Assembly (NCBI GenBank): GCA_012862575.1
Contig: BLSF01000005.1
Location: 620,001-684,000 of the forward strand
Reading direction: 5' to 3'
DNA length: 64,000 bases
DNA from: Parietichytrium sp. I65-24A
Taxonomy: Eukaryota; Sar; Bigyra; Thraustochytrida; Thraustochytriidae
A model generated the notes under the pieces. The model had not been told where the DNA came from. It saw only the letters and a list, made by a program, of their open reading frames with translations, and made no database searches. Positions 10,356 to 19,790 of the stretch are shown in pieces. The position numbers and the translations under genes are program-made. Each line of letters starts with the position of its first letter. Position 1 is the stretch's first letter.

Positions 10356-10955
10356 ATGGACAATGTGGAGAGGATTCTGGCAGAGCTGCTGACGGAGTAC
10401 AGCACTTTGAAAACGGAGCAAAAGACGTACAAGCTGCTGCTAGATGACATCGTGAATACCACCAGCGCGAGGTATGTGGTGGAGTCAACTGCGGGATACT
10501 TTCCCAACAGAACGCAGCCCGCATTTCTGTGCGTTCGCGCTTGCGTTTACCTTGCAAGGGCTTCCGTGGTGACGGGCAAGGATCAGCTTGCGCTGTTGGA
10601 TGCGGCGTACGCGGATTTGGAAAAAGCTCGATGGGACGGGATTGACGTGAACACTGGCAAGTTTAAAGGGGGGTTTCTCAATCTTCGACGCGATGTCAGC
10701 GCGAGAAGCGCAGACGAGTACAATCATAAGCTTGGCGAGCTTTACAACTACGCCGGCGACATGTTCGAAATGGCTCGCGGAAAAGGCGTCCCCGAAGTGG
10801 AAAATATGTTTACTGCCATCGCACAGCTCGTGATTGCAGCAAGCGTGCCTCGGGCCCTCCCGTTCGAGTTCTCCGAGGGCGAGCAGGAAGAGGCCGTCAA
10901 GAAAGCCGAAACGATGATCAAATACTCTCTGCGTATGGCGCAGCGTAAGGCTTAA
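10356..10955 (+). CDS. Hypothetical helical protein, 199 residues
   Basis: The frame is open from 10299, but the first ATG is at 10356. The protein is mostly helical with many Ala, Leu, Glu and Lys. It has no signal peptide and no membrane segment, so it is likely cytosolic or nuclear. Residues 1-50 look like a short amphipathic coil, and two Ala-rich helices follow (RACVYLARASVV near 60; AIAQLVIAASVPRALPF near 150). The even composition and clean stop support a real gene. I do not recognise a family; a translin-like helical bundle was considered but key positions do not line up. It is convergent with the channel-like gene at 11271-13399, with 315 bases between the two stops. Confidence 0.7.
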   Translation: MDNVERILAELLTEYSTLKTEQKTYKLLLDDIVNTTSARYVVESTAGYFPNRTQPAFLCVRACVYLARASVVTGKDQLALLDAAYADLEKARWDGIDVNTGKFKGGFLNLRRDVSARSADEYNHKLGELYNYAGDMFEMARGKGVPEVENMFTAIAQLVIAASVPRALPFEFSEGEQEEAVKKAETMIKYSLRMAQRKA

Positions 10956-11270
10956 GAGTAGAGTTGCTCGTCGACTGCGACCATGCGCATGTGATTGAAG
11001 ATATTGTTCGTGCCCCCTTCCCGCCGGGAGCATGGACTATGACACCTACACCTCGTCTTTCTTTGCTATTCTCTGGAGTGGCACATAAAGAGCGATGAGA
11101 GGAGATTGAATTTTGAAAACACTTTCTCATCATCATAATCAATATATTTTAATTGTTACTTTTCAATCGTTGTTCGAAGCAAGCCGAGCGAGGAGAAGAG
11201 GGTCGCATGTCCTACTAAAACCCTAATTAAAGGAAAGCAAGCCTTGTCCCCTGACGCATGCTTCGGCTAT
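10956..11270. other. Short spacer between convergent genes
   Basis: Holds the two facing 3' ends. AT-rich stretches (atatattttaattg near 11140) may serve 3'-end formation. No gene seen. Confidence 0.5.
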
Positions 11271-13399
11271 TTATTTGCCCTTTGAGCGAACAGAAAGGTT
11301 CCGAGCAAAGTTTGCGGGGCTCACACCTCCCCCGCCTTTCACAGACTCCGCATTCGACTCGCGATCCTTTGAAAGCTGCTGTTTTTTAACCTGAATGAGC
11401 TGCTGAGCGAGCGGCGACTTTTTGAATCGCGGAAAGTTGTCTCGCTCCATTTGCCTGTATATTTCATTTCTAGCCTCTGTGTATAGTTCCATCTGGAACG
11501 ATTTCCCATCATGTGCTAATATCTTGTTTCTATAGCTGTCCGAAATGTTGACTTGGAACGGAGCCCTTTCGTCCACATACTTTCGTATCATCTCCCAATG
11601 GTGTCTCGAGAGCTCATCCCATAGTTCAAAGTATCTTCCCACGTCGTCCAGAAAAAGCAGTGACTCCACCGCAAATTCTGCGGTGAGGAATACCTTGAAA
11701 TACTGGAGAGCCTGTTTGTCGTCCCAAAATTCCTCAAATGAGTTCAACACCGTGATATCTGCGTCCGGGATATCATTCACGTTCTTCTTGTTGGTCGTGT
11801 AAAACACGTCGTCATCGTCATTTAGAATGGAGCCCAAGTCCTTCTGACTCTGTGGATGAACGGATGCTGTACTTTTGCCTTTTTGCAGCGAAGATCCGTT
11901 CTTTCCATCGACGTTGAAAAACGTGACGAGCTGGTCTACAATTGTCTCGATGAAATCGCCCTGCATAAACTCGGTATCATCCTCTTCGTCATCCTCGCTG
12001 GTGAGTAAGAATAGCGTTTTGGCGAGCTTTCGAATTACCCTGGTAGTTTTAATAATTGGCCGCACCACCGTCTGGTGTACGTCGCGATTGAACAAAAATG
12101 CAGAAATTGCAAACATACAAGTCAGCATCAAGGTCAGAATAATGTTGAGCACAGCTTGCTCTTCAGCCCTGCTCGTGTCGTCGTAGAGCAAAAAGCTATT
12201 CCCAGAGTCCGTAGCCACAAGAATACGCAACGATTCGCGGAGATCGGTGAAGGCTTCCGTTTTATTCAAGTACACAGTGCCATTCACCACCAATGTGAGG
12301 ACGTCTGTGTTGGCGTCCAGGAAATGAACTCGCGTCAAGTTCGCTTCCGCCTCTGTCAAGTTGAAGTTATTGTTCAGGTACTCCAAGGTCTCTAGACCCT
12401 GTTTGTCGGAAATGTCGACTTCCTGGACCTCCAGGTAAGGCATAACTAAAAGAATCAAAAGCGCTCCTACGATCACGCGCTTGCCGAGTAGATCTGCCAG
12501 TTTAATTCCAAGCTTGTTTGGAGCTTGCTTCGTCGGATCGCGATATTTGCTCATGTACCTTCGAACAATCTCTCCTCTCAACAAAGATATCAGCCTGAAC
12601 ACGCGCATCATTCTTGCAAATCGCACAAACTTCAACAATCTGAGTGCCCTGGTGGTCCTTGTCCCTGTTCGCACAAGCCTTCCTGTCCTTAAAATCGCAA
12701 GATTGTCTGAGGCCGCTTCTCCTGAAGGAACGATCAGGTTCCAAATGATTGGAATGTCAAGCACCAAACTAAACATCGCCACTAAATCCAGCAGGAAATA
12801 AAAAGTCCATCGGTACCCCGGTCGAAAGACTGCGGCCAGAACCAGTTCTGTAAAAAAAAGGAGAAGCGTGGCAAAGAGGATGCCCTCCAATACCGCGTCT
12901 GACTCTGCGTCAAAGCAGAGGATCCAAAAGTCGGGCCCAAATAGTGCAAATATGGTACCGATGGCAAGTGAAGCTTGCATCGGCCGGCTATCTAATATTC
13001 TCAGCATCTTCTTTTGTAATGTGACCTCCTCTATTTTCGTGTTGTCTTCCTTTTTAAACTCTGCTGTTGGAGGAAGTGCATTTCCGTACGCCGAGTAAAT
13101 TGACGCCTCCGGTTTTGCAAACGGTGCTAATATTGACTTTCTCATGGATGATTGCCTGGCCGCCCGCACCGTTCTGTTCACCTGTATAGACAAATCTGCC
13201 TTTGACATTTTGTGGCTCTGATTCAGCCAAATGGACAACAATGTCAAGTCATCTTAGTCGAATGTGATTTCAAAACTAAATTGTTCCCAGTCTGAATGAA
13301 GCCACTTACTTTTGTTAGCTGAAACCATTTCCCTGATCTCTCGTTTTTAGAGCTCGTGTGGAGGACGTCTTCGTCCTCGATGTCTTCCAGGACCACCAT
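11271..13399 (-). CDS. Voltage-sensor-like membrane protein with C-terminal RGS domain
   Basis: Proposed two-exon gene: exon 1 is 13399-13310 (30 codons from ATG) and exon 2 is 13217-11271, with a 92-base GTAAGT..CAG intron kept in phase 0, giving 678 residues. Without the intron the first ATG is at 13208 (645 residues). In the spliced numbering, four membrane segments lie at about 111-240. The fourth carries 11 Arg/Lys, mostly every third residue (RTGRLVRTG, then RALRLLKFVRFARMMRVFR), the hallmark of a voltage-sensor S4. A fifth segment (about 277-291), an ectodomain of ~95 residues with several N-glycosylation sites, and a sixth segment (about 386-407) follow, but no K-channel pore motif. 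After an acidic linker, residues about 523-640 match an RGS domain (FLTAEFAVESLLF, RAPFQVNIS, MERDNFPRFKKS). It likely accelerates GTP hydrolysis on a G-alpha protein under control of voltage or a ligand; that control is inference. Confidence 0.82.
13218..13309 (-). other. Predicted intron of the voltage-sensor/RGS gene
   Basis: On the minus strand the donor is aaa|GTAAGT and the acceptor AATCAG|AGC, 92 bases apart. Splicing joins ATGGTGGTC... in phase 0 to the long frame. The size matches the other introns proposed here (73, 109 and 142 bases). Confidence 0.55.
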
Positions 13400-13873
13400 T
13401 GTACAAATCAACCCAACTTGCGAGAGCAAAGCCGACAATATCTACAGGGCTTCCCGTGAGCGCAAATGCCGCTCGCGGCCGGGAGCCGTCACTGGCCGAT
13501 CGCAACCTCACCTCAGTCTACCGCGACCCAACAAGCATGAATTTCAGCCCAGCTTCACTTCCAGGAGCTCGCAGCAATTTGCTGCCTGGTCCTCCGTGCC
13601 TCCAGAGTCGCCAGGTCTCGGGCGATCAATCAATCAATCTATCTATCTATCACCTGCCTCTTTCACGGCCACGAGGCAGCTTCGTGCGGCCAACTCCTTC
13701 CGAGCTCAAGCTTCCAGTTCCCGCGAGCAGAGCCTCTCGCTCGTCGTCAGACCCTCTCCAATCTTGCACATATGTACTTGCACTTGCCAAACGCAATGCA
13801 ATGCAATACATATGTTAGCCTGTGCCTTCTTTTTCCCGCTGCGCTGGCACGGCTTCGAATACGCTCCTTTCCA

Positions 13874-13887
13874 CAGAGACAGACAGA

Positions 13888-13918
<31 letters not shown>

Positions 13919-13950
13919 GTGCGCGTGTGAGAGAGAGAGAGAGAGAGAGG
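13874..13950. repeat. GA-rich microsatellite
   Basis: Two runs of (ga)n broken by gtgcgcgtgt. Simple sequence only. Confidence 0.9.
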
Positions 13951-14409
13951 TGCCCCACCTCTCCAAACGTTTTTTGCCCAGCTCCTCTCACTCTGCAACG
14001 TGGGAAGCACTTTTTTAATGAAAGAGGGTTATCCCGATACCAGAACAATTACTATTTCCAACACCAAAAAAATTAAATACACAGTTGCCAACTTTTGTCA
14101 TTTAACTGACCCAAAGCAGGAATAGAAGAATGAAAATTTTTGTTGATTTCAACAACAAAGGCATCAAAAACAGCCCAGTTGTCGCGGCCTACCTCCTTGC
14201 TACGGCATTCCATAGCCAGGACACGTCGAGATGCACACCGTGCACTAGTACCCGCTACGCTTGGTTACGGTGCAGTTGCGAAAAGCACAACGAGGGCAAG
14301 GTCAAAGAAAGCTCATACCAGGGGAATGCTATGCGATGATTAAGCCTTGCGATAGCAGTGGCGAGATATCCGTTTACGAAAGATTGGACTCCTCAGTTTG
14401 GACTGTGAG

Positions 14410-14435
14410 GCGGCGACGGCGACGGCGACGGCGAC
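14410..14435. repeat. Six-base cggcga tandem
   Basis: Four copies of a cggcga unit in a row, in non-coding DNA. Confidence 0.8.
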
Positions 14436-16402
14436 AAAAGATGATGGCTGACTGCGAAACACTCAGCTCTCACTCGTTCACTCAAAGCTCTCGAAGCTCG
14501 CTTATATTGCACGTTACACATTATACATCGAGGAAGGCGGAGCTCGAATGCCTCCGTTTTCGTTGGAAGAATAGATCAGCTCGAATCCGTCCGTCTCCAA
14601 TGGAATTTAGTGCTAGTAGCTGCAAAGGCCGCTGAGTGTGGGCGCTGTTCCCTTCTCCAGATGTCACACCTGCCCATGGGCGAGAGCTCAGCGAGCGAAC
14701 TGGCTCATGTCTTGAGTGCTATCATTGCGATCGGCCTCTTGTGTGGAAAGCTTCTGTGTTTCATAAAGGAGCTGAAAGGAAATTCGCTCGTAGCCCTTCG
14801 AATTTTGCAGCCAACGACCTTCACAACAAGAGCTCGGTGGGTAGGAGAATCTTGACCACTAAATTTGTATTTCGGCGCGACCTTTTGCAGAACGAAACAG
14901 ATGATGGGCATCCCATCATGATTGGTCGCTGAGTCGTTGAGGCCTCATGGAAGAAACTGGCTGATTCGCAGTTTAGTTGGTGCAGGATTCAAGGATGTTG
15001 GTCCAGCTTTCATGCATTTTGCAAGTCTAGCCCTGCAAAGCTGCCTTCCCACCACATTCAGGGAGTTCCTTGGCATGGACATGGGTTGCCCATTGTGTTG
15101 TGTTGGGCTGGTGGTACCTTTCCCAAGGCGGAACTGGCCTTCACAACGCTCCGGTACAGTGGGACCCTCTGAGGCGCAAGAAAACGAACAAATTGGCAAT
15201 TACGATGAGCACAAGACATACTCTCCAACTACCTAAAAGTCTGATCGCGAGGCAAATGCTCGGTTTTGAGTTCCAGCACCTCCTCTTTGGCAAGCATGGC
15301 TTCAACACATCCGTATTGTCAAAGTTCCGCTTTCTCCGTGTTTGCGAGGTATGAGCGATCGAGTACGTACGGACCACGATTATTGATATTTTGAAATTTT
15401 GGAATTTTGGCTCGTCGAAATCGACCCCGACGATAGGGCGGAGCAAGGCCGAGTCTCCATCATCAGGGGAATGCAGTCCATTACGTGAGCGTTGGTTGAA
15501 CCTCACCAAAACCTAAGCTTCGAGCTCGAGCTTCCAAAACTCGAAAATTCTGACTTGGTGTCGCTTCAAAGCTCAAAGTTATCATTTTTTCATTTCCGAG
15601 TCCGCGTGAGAATATAACGGATCAAATAGTTCAAATAGATCAAATCTGAGAGAGTGCACCCCCTCTGCCGAATATCGTCACGTAGACGTCCATGTAACTC
15701 AGAAACAGAGCCTTCTGGCAATGAACATCGTCACTAATCTCGCTTCGTTACCGCAAGACCTTCGAGGTGGCGCCACGCCGAATATCTCTTCACTTCCTCT
15801 TAATGAATCTCAATCCATTCGAAGGGCAACACTCTCAAACTTCGGCGCTCGGCCGCACTTGGCAGCGGTACGATTCCGGTGGTGTACATTTAGGTGCCAT
15901 TGCAAACCACTACCATACAGAGACACGGAGAGAGAGACACAGAGACGATGAAGAGATAGATCATCACTTTTTTGACACTCACTCACTCAGTCACTCAGTC
16001 ACTTGCAGTGAGTGATCCATTCATTCAGAGACGTCGCTGCTCCAAAGAAGAGAAAGAGAGCTCGTGAATTTGAGTTGGAAAGAGCGTTGGTGCTGTTGGT
16101 GCATGCGAACCACCTCACACGGAAGCTGTTTGGAGTTGGCTTTAGATTGGGTGAAGGAGAGTGGCCCCGAGGGAAATCGTGGAAATCGTGGCGGGATAGT
16201 GCGCATGTCGGGCAAGCATTGGGGATTTTGAGAGGGAACTGACTTGGTTGGACTCGCTTGAGAAGCTGCGGTTACCGGCAGGCGCTGGTAATGAGGTTGC
16301 GGCTTAGGTGACTGGCAGAAATACCCTGGCCTTGGACTCGAGATTCCAAGGACTCGAGGCTGTGTTTGCAGTGGGAAGCTCGGTCAAAGAAGCAGAGGTA
16401 CG

Positions 16403-18517
16403 ATGAGTTCGTTGGAGTTGAGGACGAATGGTATACATGGTGGGGAGGCACCAAGTCCCCGAGACGGTAAACAGGTGGCGTTTATACAGCACCAGAGAAA
16501 AATGCCCTTCAAGCGCCAAGGCTCCGCTCGGATTGGGCGAAGTCAAAGCCGTGTACGCCTTTGTTTGGCAGCTGTGCTTGGACTGCTGGTTGTGGATGTA
16601 TTGCTACAAAGCTATTTATCGCTGAGGGCGCCGGCCGGGACTGCGACTACCAGCAGCATACTAATGCACGCCATGCAGCAGCACTCCCTTCATGTAACTA
16701 CGGCGTTTGAGAAGCGATCAAAGTCCGGCAACTCGGCTTCCGAGCCCCGCGACGCCTCTGACGAGACACAGCTCCAAGTTCCTGAAGGGGCGTGGGACTG
16801 GTCGTCGGAAATTGCTGGGCTCTATTCCAGAGGACTGAAGATGGCCATCGAGGCGAGCTCGAGCAGCGACACCCTAGACAAAGAATCAGACGAGATGAAG
16901 GATCTTCCGCAAGGTGTCGTGCTAATGTCTTTGACACCGACCATCTATGAAATGCAGTTGACCAAGGCTCCGGAGGGAGATGTTGCGGTCACGTTCCGGG
17001 ACGAAGATGGATGTTTTTCCGCATTTCATCCCAAGGGGTTGGTATTCTCCGAGAAGAACTGGGCAGAAGCACGCATGGTGCGGATCGAGGTGAGCGCAGA
17101 AGGAATGCAGCGCCGCGATTCTTGTGAATCTGGACATGTTTTGCATGAGTTCTTTAGCACGGACGCGCATTATAACAAGCTTCATGTTCGGGCTCAGCCT
17201 CTCCTTCGATTTTCGCCTCGGTTTAACTCGGTTGAAGCCAGCTCAAACTTGCGTGGACAGGCTACCCAGGTAAAGGTCGCCAAGGCGCGTGATACATCAT
17301 CGACAGGTGCAGTCAGCGGAAACAACCCCGGCTCTAGCGCTGGCTCCACAAAATTGATTGAGAGCGACGCCGAGGATGATAGTCCGGACGAAGCTCTTCT
17401 GGATGCGTTGGCCAAGGTGGAAGAGGAAAGCACTGATCATTCAGGAAGAACAGATATTGATCGATTAAACTTTTCTCATCTTTCAGAATCGCAAAAACAT
17501 GCTACCATTCAGGAAGTGCCCAGCCTCCGTTCGTTGGAAACTGGTGACATTTCTGCACTTTTGGGAAAATACAGTTGCTCTGTCACAAAGTTTGCCAACA
17601 AGGCAACTCGATGTGTCCTCGCAGAAAACACGCACTACTGGACTTACTTTTACATTATCAGCGCACCAGAGCTCCTGGGAAAAACGGATCACGCGCCACT
17701 CGCTCTGATCATCGGCGGCGTACATGGCCGAGAAACTGCAGGGTTTGAGGCGGCTGGAATCATCAAAACCTGGACCCCGAAGGAAGGCCGACTGATTGTG
17801 GTTGACAAGGTTAATCGACGTGGAATCGAGCGGCACACCAGATGGGTCCCCTCGCCAAACTCCACTAAAACGGCGACGAGCTCCAAGCAAGGCCACTCGC
17901 ATGCTCATTCGCACGGGCACACTTCGCACGATAACAAAAGCGCAAATAAGACAGCCGTCCACCATGACGACTTGAACAGAGATTTCCCGCCAGACTTGGA
18001 TGTCGCTCCGGCAACCATTTTTGCCCAAGCGATTTGGGATCTCGTTGCTGTAATCAAACCCCGACTCTTCCTTGACCTTCACGAGGGATGGGGCTTTTAC
18101 GCACAGCTCAAGCAGAATAATGATGCGGGATCACCTGATCACCTCATCTCCAATCCCAAATTCAGTAAAGGAAGCTCTGTCATCGCCACCGGCAATGCTC
18201 TCTCACTTGGGCAGATCATGGTCGATGCCGTGAATGCAAACATCAAAGACCCCAAGCACAACTTTGAGGTTCTCACCCCACCTATTGACGGCGGCCTTGC
18301 CATGCGTGTGAACCATGCTTTTGGCGCGCAGTGCTTTGTTTTGGAGACAACTCAGCTCAACCAATCTGTTGAGAAGCGCGTGTCTCAGCATTTGAAGATG
18401 GTGTCTACTTTGCTCATACATATCGGCTTTCTTTCAGCCGACTTTCATCCTGCAAAACCTAGATCACGCTTACATCACCTTCCCGGATCCCGAAAGACGA
18501 CACAAACGTCGACCTGA
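16403..18517 (+). CDS. Membrane-anchored M14 metallocarboxypeptidase-like protein
   Basis: 704 residues from the ATG at 16403. A basic N-terminal tail precedes a single membrane segment at about residues 51-72, so the rest should be luminal or outside the cell. A long Ser-rich stretch without known domain reaches about residue 390. The enzyme domain follows: GGVHGRETAG near 437 (zinc ligands His and Glu), NRRGIERH and later DLNRDFP near 523 (Asn-Arg pair of the substrate site), DLHEGWGF near 558 (third zinc ligand His) and FVLETTQ near 648 (position of the catalytic Glu). A His-rich insertion (HSHAHSHGH) sits just before the Asn-Arg motif. All active-site positions look intact, so it is likely an active zinc peptidase or acyl-amino-acid hydrolase of the M14/succinylglutamate-desuccinylase superfamily. 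The substrate cannot be told. Confidence 0.85.
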   Translation: MSSLELRTNGIHGGEAPSPRDGKQVAFIQHQRKMPFKRQGSARIGRSQSRVRLCLAAVLGLLVVDVLLQSYLSLRAPAGTATTSSILMHAMQQHSLHVTTAFEKRSKSGNSASEPRDASDETQLQVPEGAWDWSSEIAGLYSRGLKMAIEASSSSDTLDKESDEMKDLPQGVVLMSLTPTIYEMQLTKAPEGDVAVTFRDEDGCFSAFHPKGLVFSEKNWAEARMVRIEVSAEGMQRRDSCESGHVLHEFFSTDAHYNKLHVRAQPLLRFSPRFNSVEASSNLRGQATQVKVAKARDTSSTGAVSGNNPGSSAGSTKLIESDAEDDSPDEALLDALAKVEEESTDHSGRTDIDRLNFSHLSESQKHATIQEVPSLRSLETGDISALLGKYSCSVTKFANKATRCVLAENTHYWTYFYIISAPELLGKTDHAPLALIIGGVHGRETAGFEAAGIIKTWTPKEGRLIVVDKVNRRGIERHTRWVPSPNSTKTATSSKQGHSHAHSHGHTSHDNKSANKTAVHHDDLNRDFPPDLDVAPATIFAQAIWDLVAVIKPRLFLDLHEGWGFYAQLKQNNDAGSPDHLISNPKFSKGSSVIATGNALSLGQIMVDAVNANIKDPKHNFEVLTPPIDGGLAMRVNHAFGAQCFVLETTQLNQSVEKRVSQHLKMVSTLLIHIGFLSADFHPAKPRSRLHHLPGSRKTTQTST

Positions 18518-18863
18518 ATTGCTTTCCGCTAGTCTTAATGTATAACCTGACCGTGTATTTGACATACTTCGTGACCATGATGAACGAGGCAACTGATCCA
18601 AAGGTTTCACAACTTACTAGAGCTGATTGAGCAAGAATCTCATCGCTGCCAAACGTCTTCTTGTCTGCTGGACATACACAAGCCAATCAACCCGTCAGAC
18701 ACACTCAGCTGGATTTCATCGCCCAACCATGCCCCACCTCATCATCTCATTCCGACAACCAACCCCCCTTCCCATACTTCCCATCCACGAGCAACGCACG
18801 CAAAAGTTACCGGTATCTGCAACACTACAATTAACCCTAACGACGAGTTAGTTGGTCGGCAAA
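18518..18863. other. Spacer between the carboxypeptidase and RyR genes
   Basis: Pyrimidine-rich stretch with CCAACC runs, probably 3' region of one gene and promoter of the next. No gene seen. Confidence 0.5.
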
Positions 18864-19524
18864 ATGGGCGAGACCAAGAGGGAAAGAGACACAGATAAAG
18901 AGAGAGAGAGAGACACAGAGAGACTTGGAATGGGCGCAGGATCGAGCGCGAGAGGCCGCGCGCAGGAAGAGGAGCAGGACGGAGAACCCATCGTAGAACC
19001 CACGGGAGAACCCACGGGAGAACCCGCGAAGGAACGCGCACAAGGAACGGGCGACATGCAGGAGACAACGGCGGAGGAGCGAGAGGCATATGTGCCAAAG
19101 CCGCAAGATACTTCCAACGTGGAACTTCCCGCAGACCTGTCCGCCCTCACGGAGAAACTGGCGGAAAATGCTCACGAAAGCTGGGCGGAGCAACGGATGG
19201 CGCAAGGCTGGGTGTACGGCGCGCAGAGAAATGATGACAAGAAAGAGCATCCGTGCTTGGTGCCGTATGCGGATTTGTCCGAAGAGGAGAAGAGCTATGA
19301 TAGGAGTAAGTTGGTTGGCGGTGTCTGATGGTGGATTGGTTGATGGGATGGATGAATGGATGGATGGTCGGCCGAGATTTGATCGGTCAGTGTCGCCGAA
19401 TTGGTTGCTCGAGTTGACGCTGACGGCGATGCTTTCCTCACGCGCAGTAACCGCGATGAATACCATCAAGTTGCTGCTGGCTTTCGGCTACAAAATCGAG
19501 CCTCCTGCAGCCGAGCAAGGATGA
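18864..19524 (+). CDS. RyR-domain protein, two exons, 172 residues
   Basis: Exon 1 is 18864-19305 and exon 2 is 19448-19524. A 142-base intron (A|GTAAG ... CGCAG|TA) is needed to complete the domain; without it the frame ends three residues after SKL in unlike sequence. Residues 1-65 are charged low complexity with EPTGEP repeats. Residues about 75-165 are a full RyR domain: YVPKPQDTSNV, ELPADLSALTEKLAENAHE, GWVYGAQRND, CLVPYADLSEEEKSYDR, then after the splice TAMNTIKLLLAFGYKIE. RyR domains occur in ryanodine receptors and alone in many microbial proteins, where they are thought to bind nucleotide-derived ligands. The gene is convergent with the NLR-like gene, 266 bases away, so a shared role is possible but unproven. 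Confidence 0.87.
19306..19447 (+). other. Intron of the RyR-domain gene
   Basis: The GTAAGT donor follows the codons for Tyr-Asp-Arg. The acceptor CGCGCAG restores the conserved C-terminal helix of the RyR domain in frame (phase 1). Confidence 0.8.
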
Positions 19525-19790
19525 TATCGCTGCTGTGAAAGGTGGGGTTTGTTCGTTGCGGGTGAGCTGCTCATGCGCCCTAGTTTGAGCGTTTTCCAAC
19601 TTCGTATCATACATGTTTCTGTATTTCCGTAACTATCTCAATTGTAAAATACTTTAAATCCATGCTCAGTCAAAGGGCAGGTTTGCAAGCTCTGCCATTG
19701 CCAAATAATGGCTCTCCGCTTTGCGTTGCATGGATAAAATAAAGGGGAAAATAAAAGATAGTAGTAATCACAAAAAAAGTTGAATAGTCT
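19525..19790. other. Convergent 3' spacer
   Basis: AT-rich, with ATAAAATAAAG near 19735-19745 that could act in 3'-end processing. No gene. Confidence 0.5.

Larger units (their letters stand above)
13400..16402. other. Gene-poor spacer with microsatellites
   Basis: About 3 kb between divergent genes. It holds tatc/tcaa repeats (13625-13655), a long GA tract (13874-13950) and a cggcga tandem (14410-14435). Several open frames of 80-220 codons are present, but the longest are composed of the simple repeats. Nothing recognisable. Confidence 0.5.

Noticed and set aside
13706-14048. Ser/Leu-repeat proteins
   Set aside because: They are translations of the GA microsatellite.
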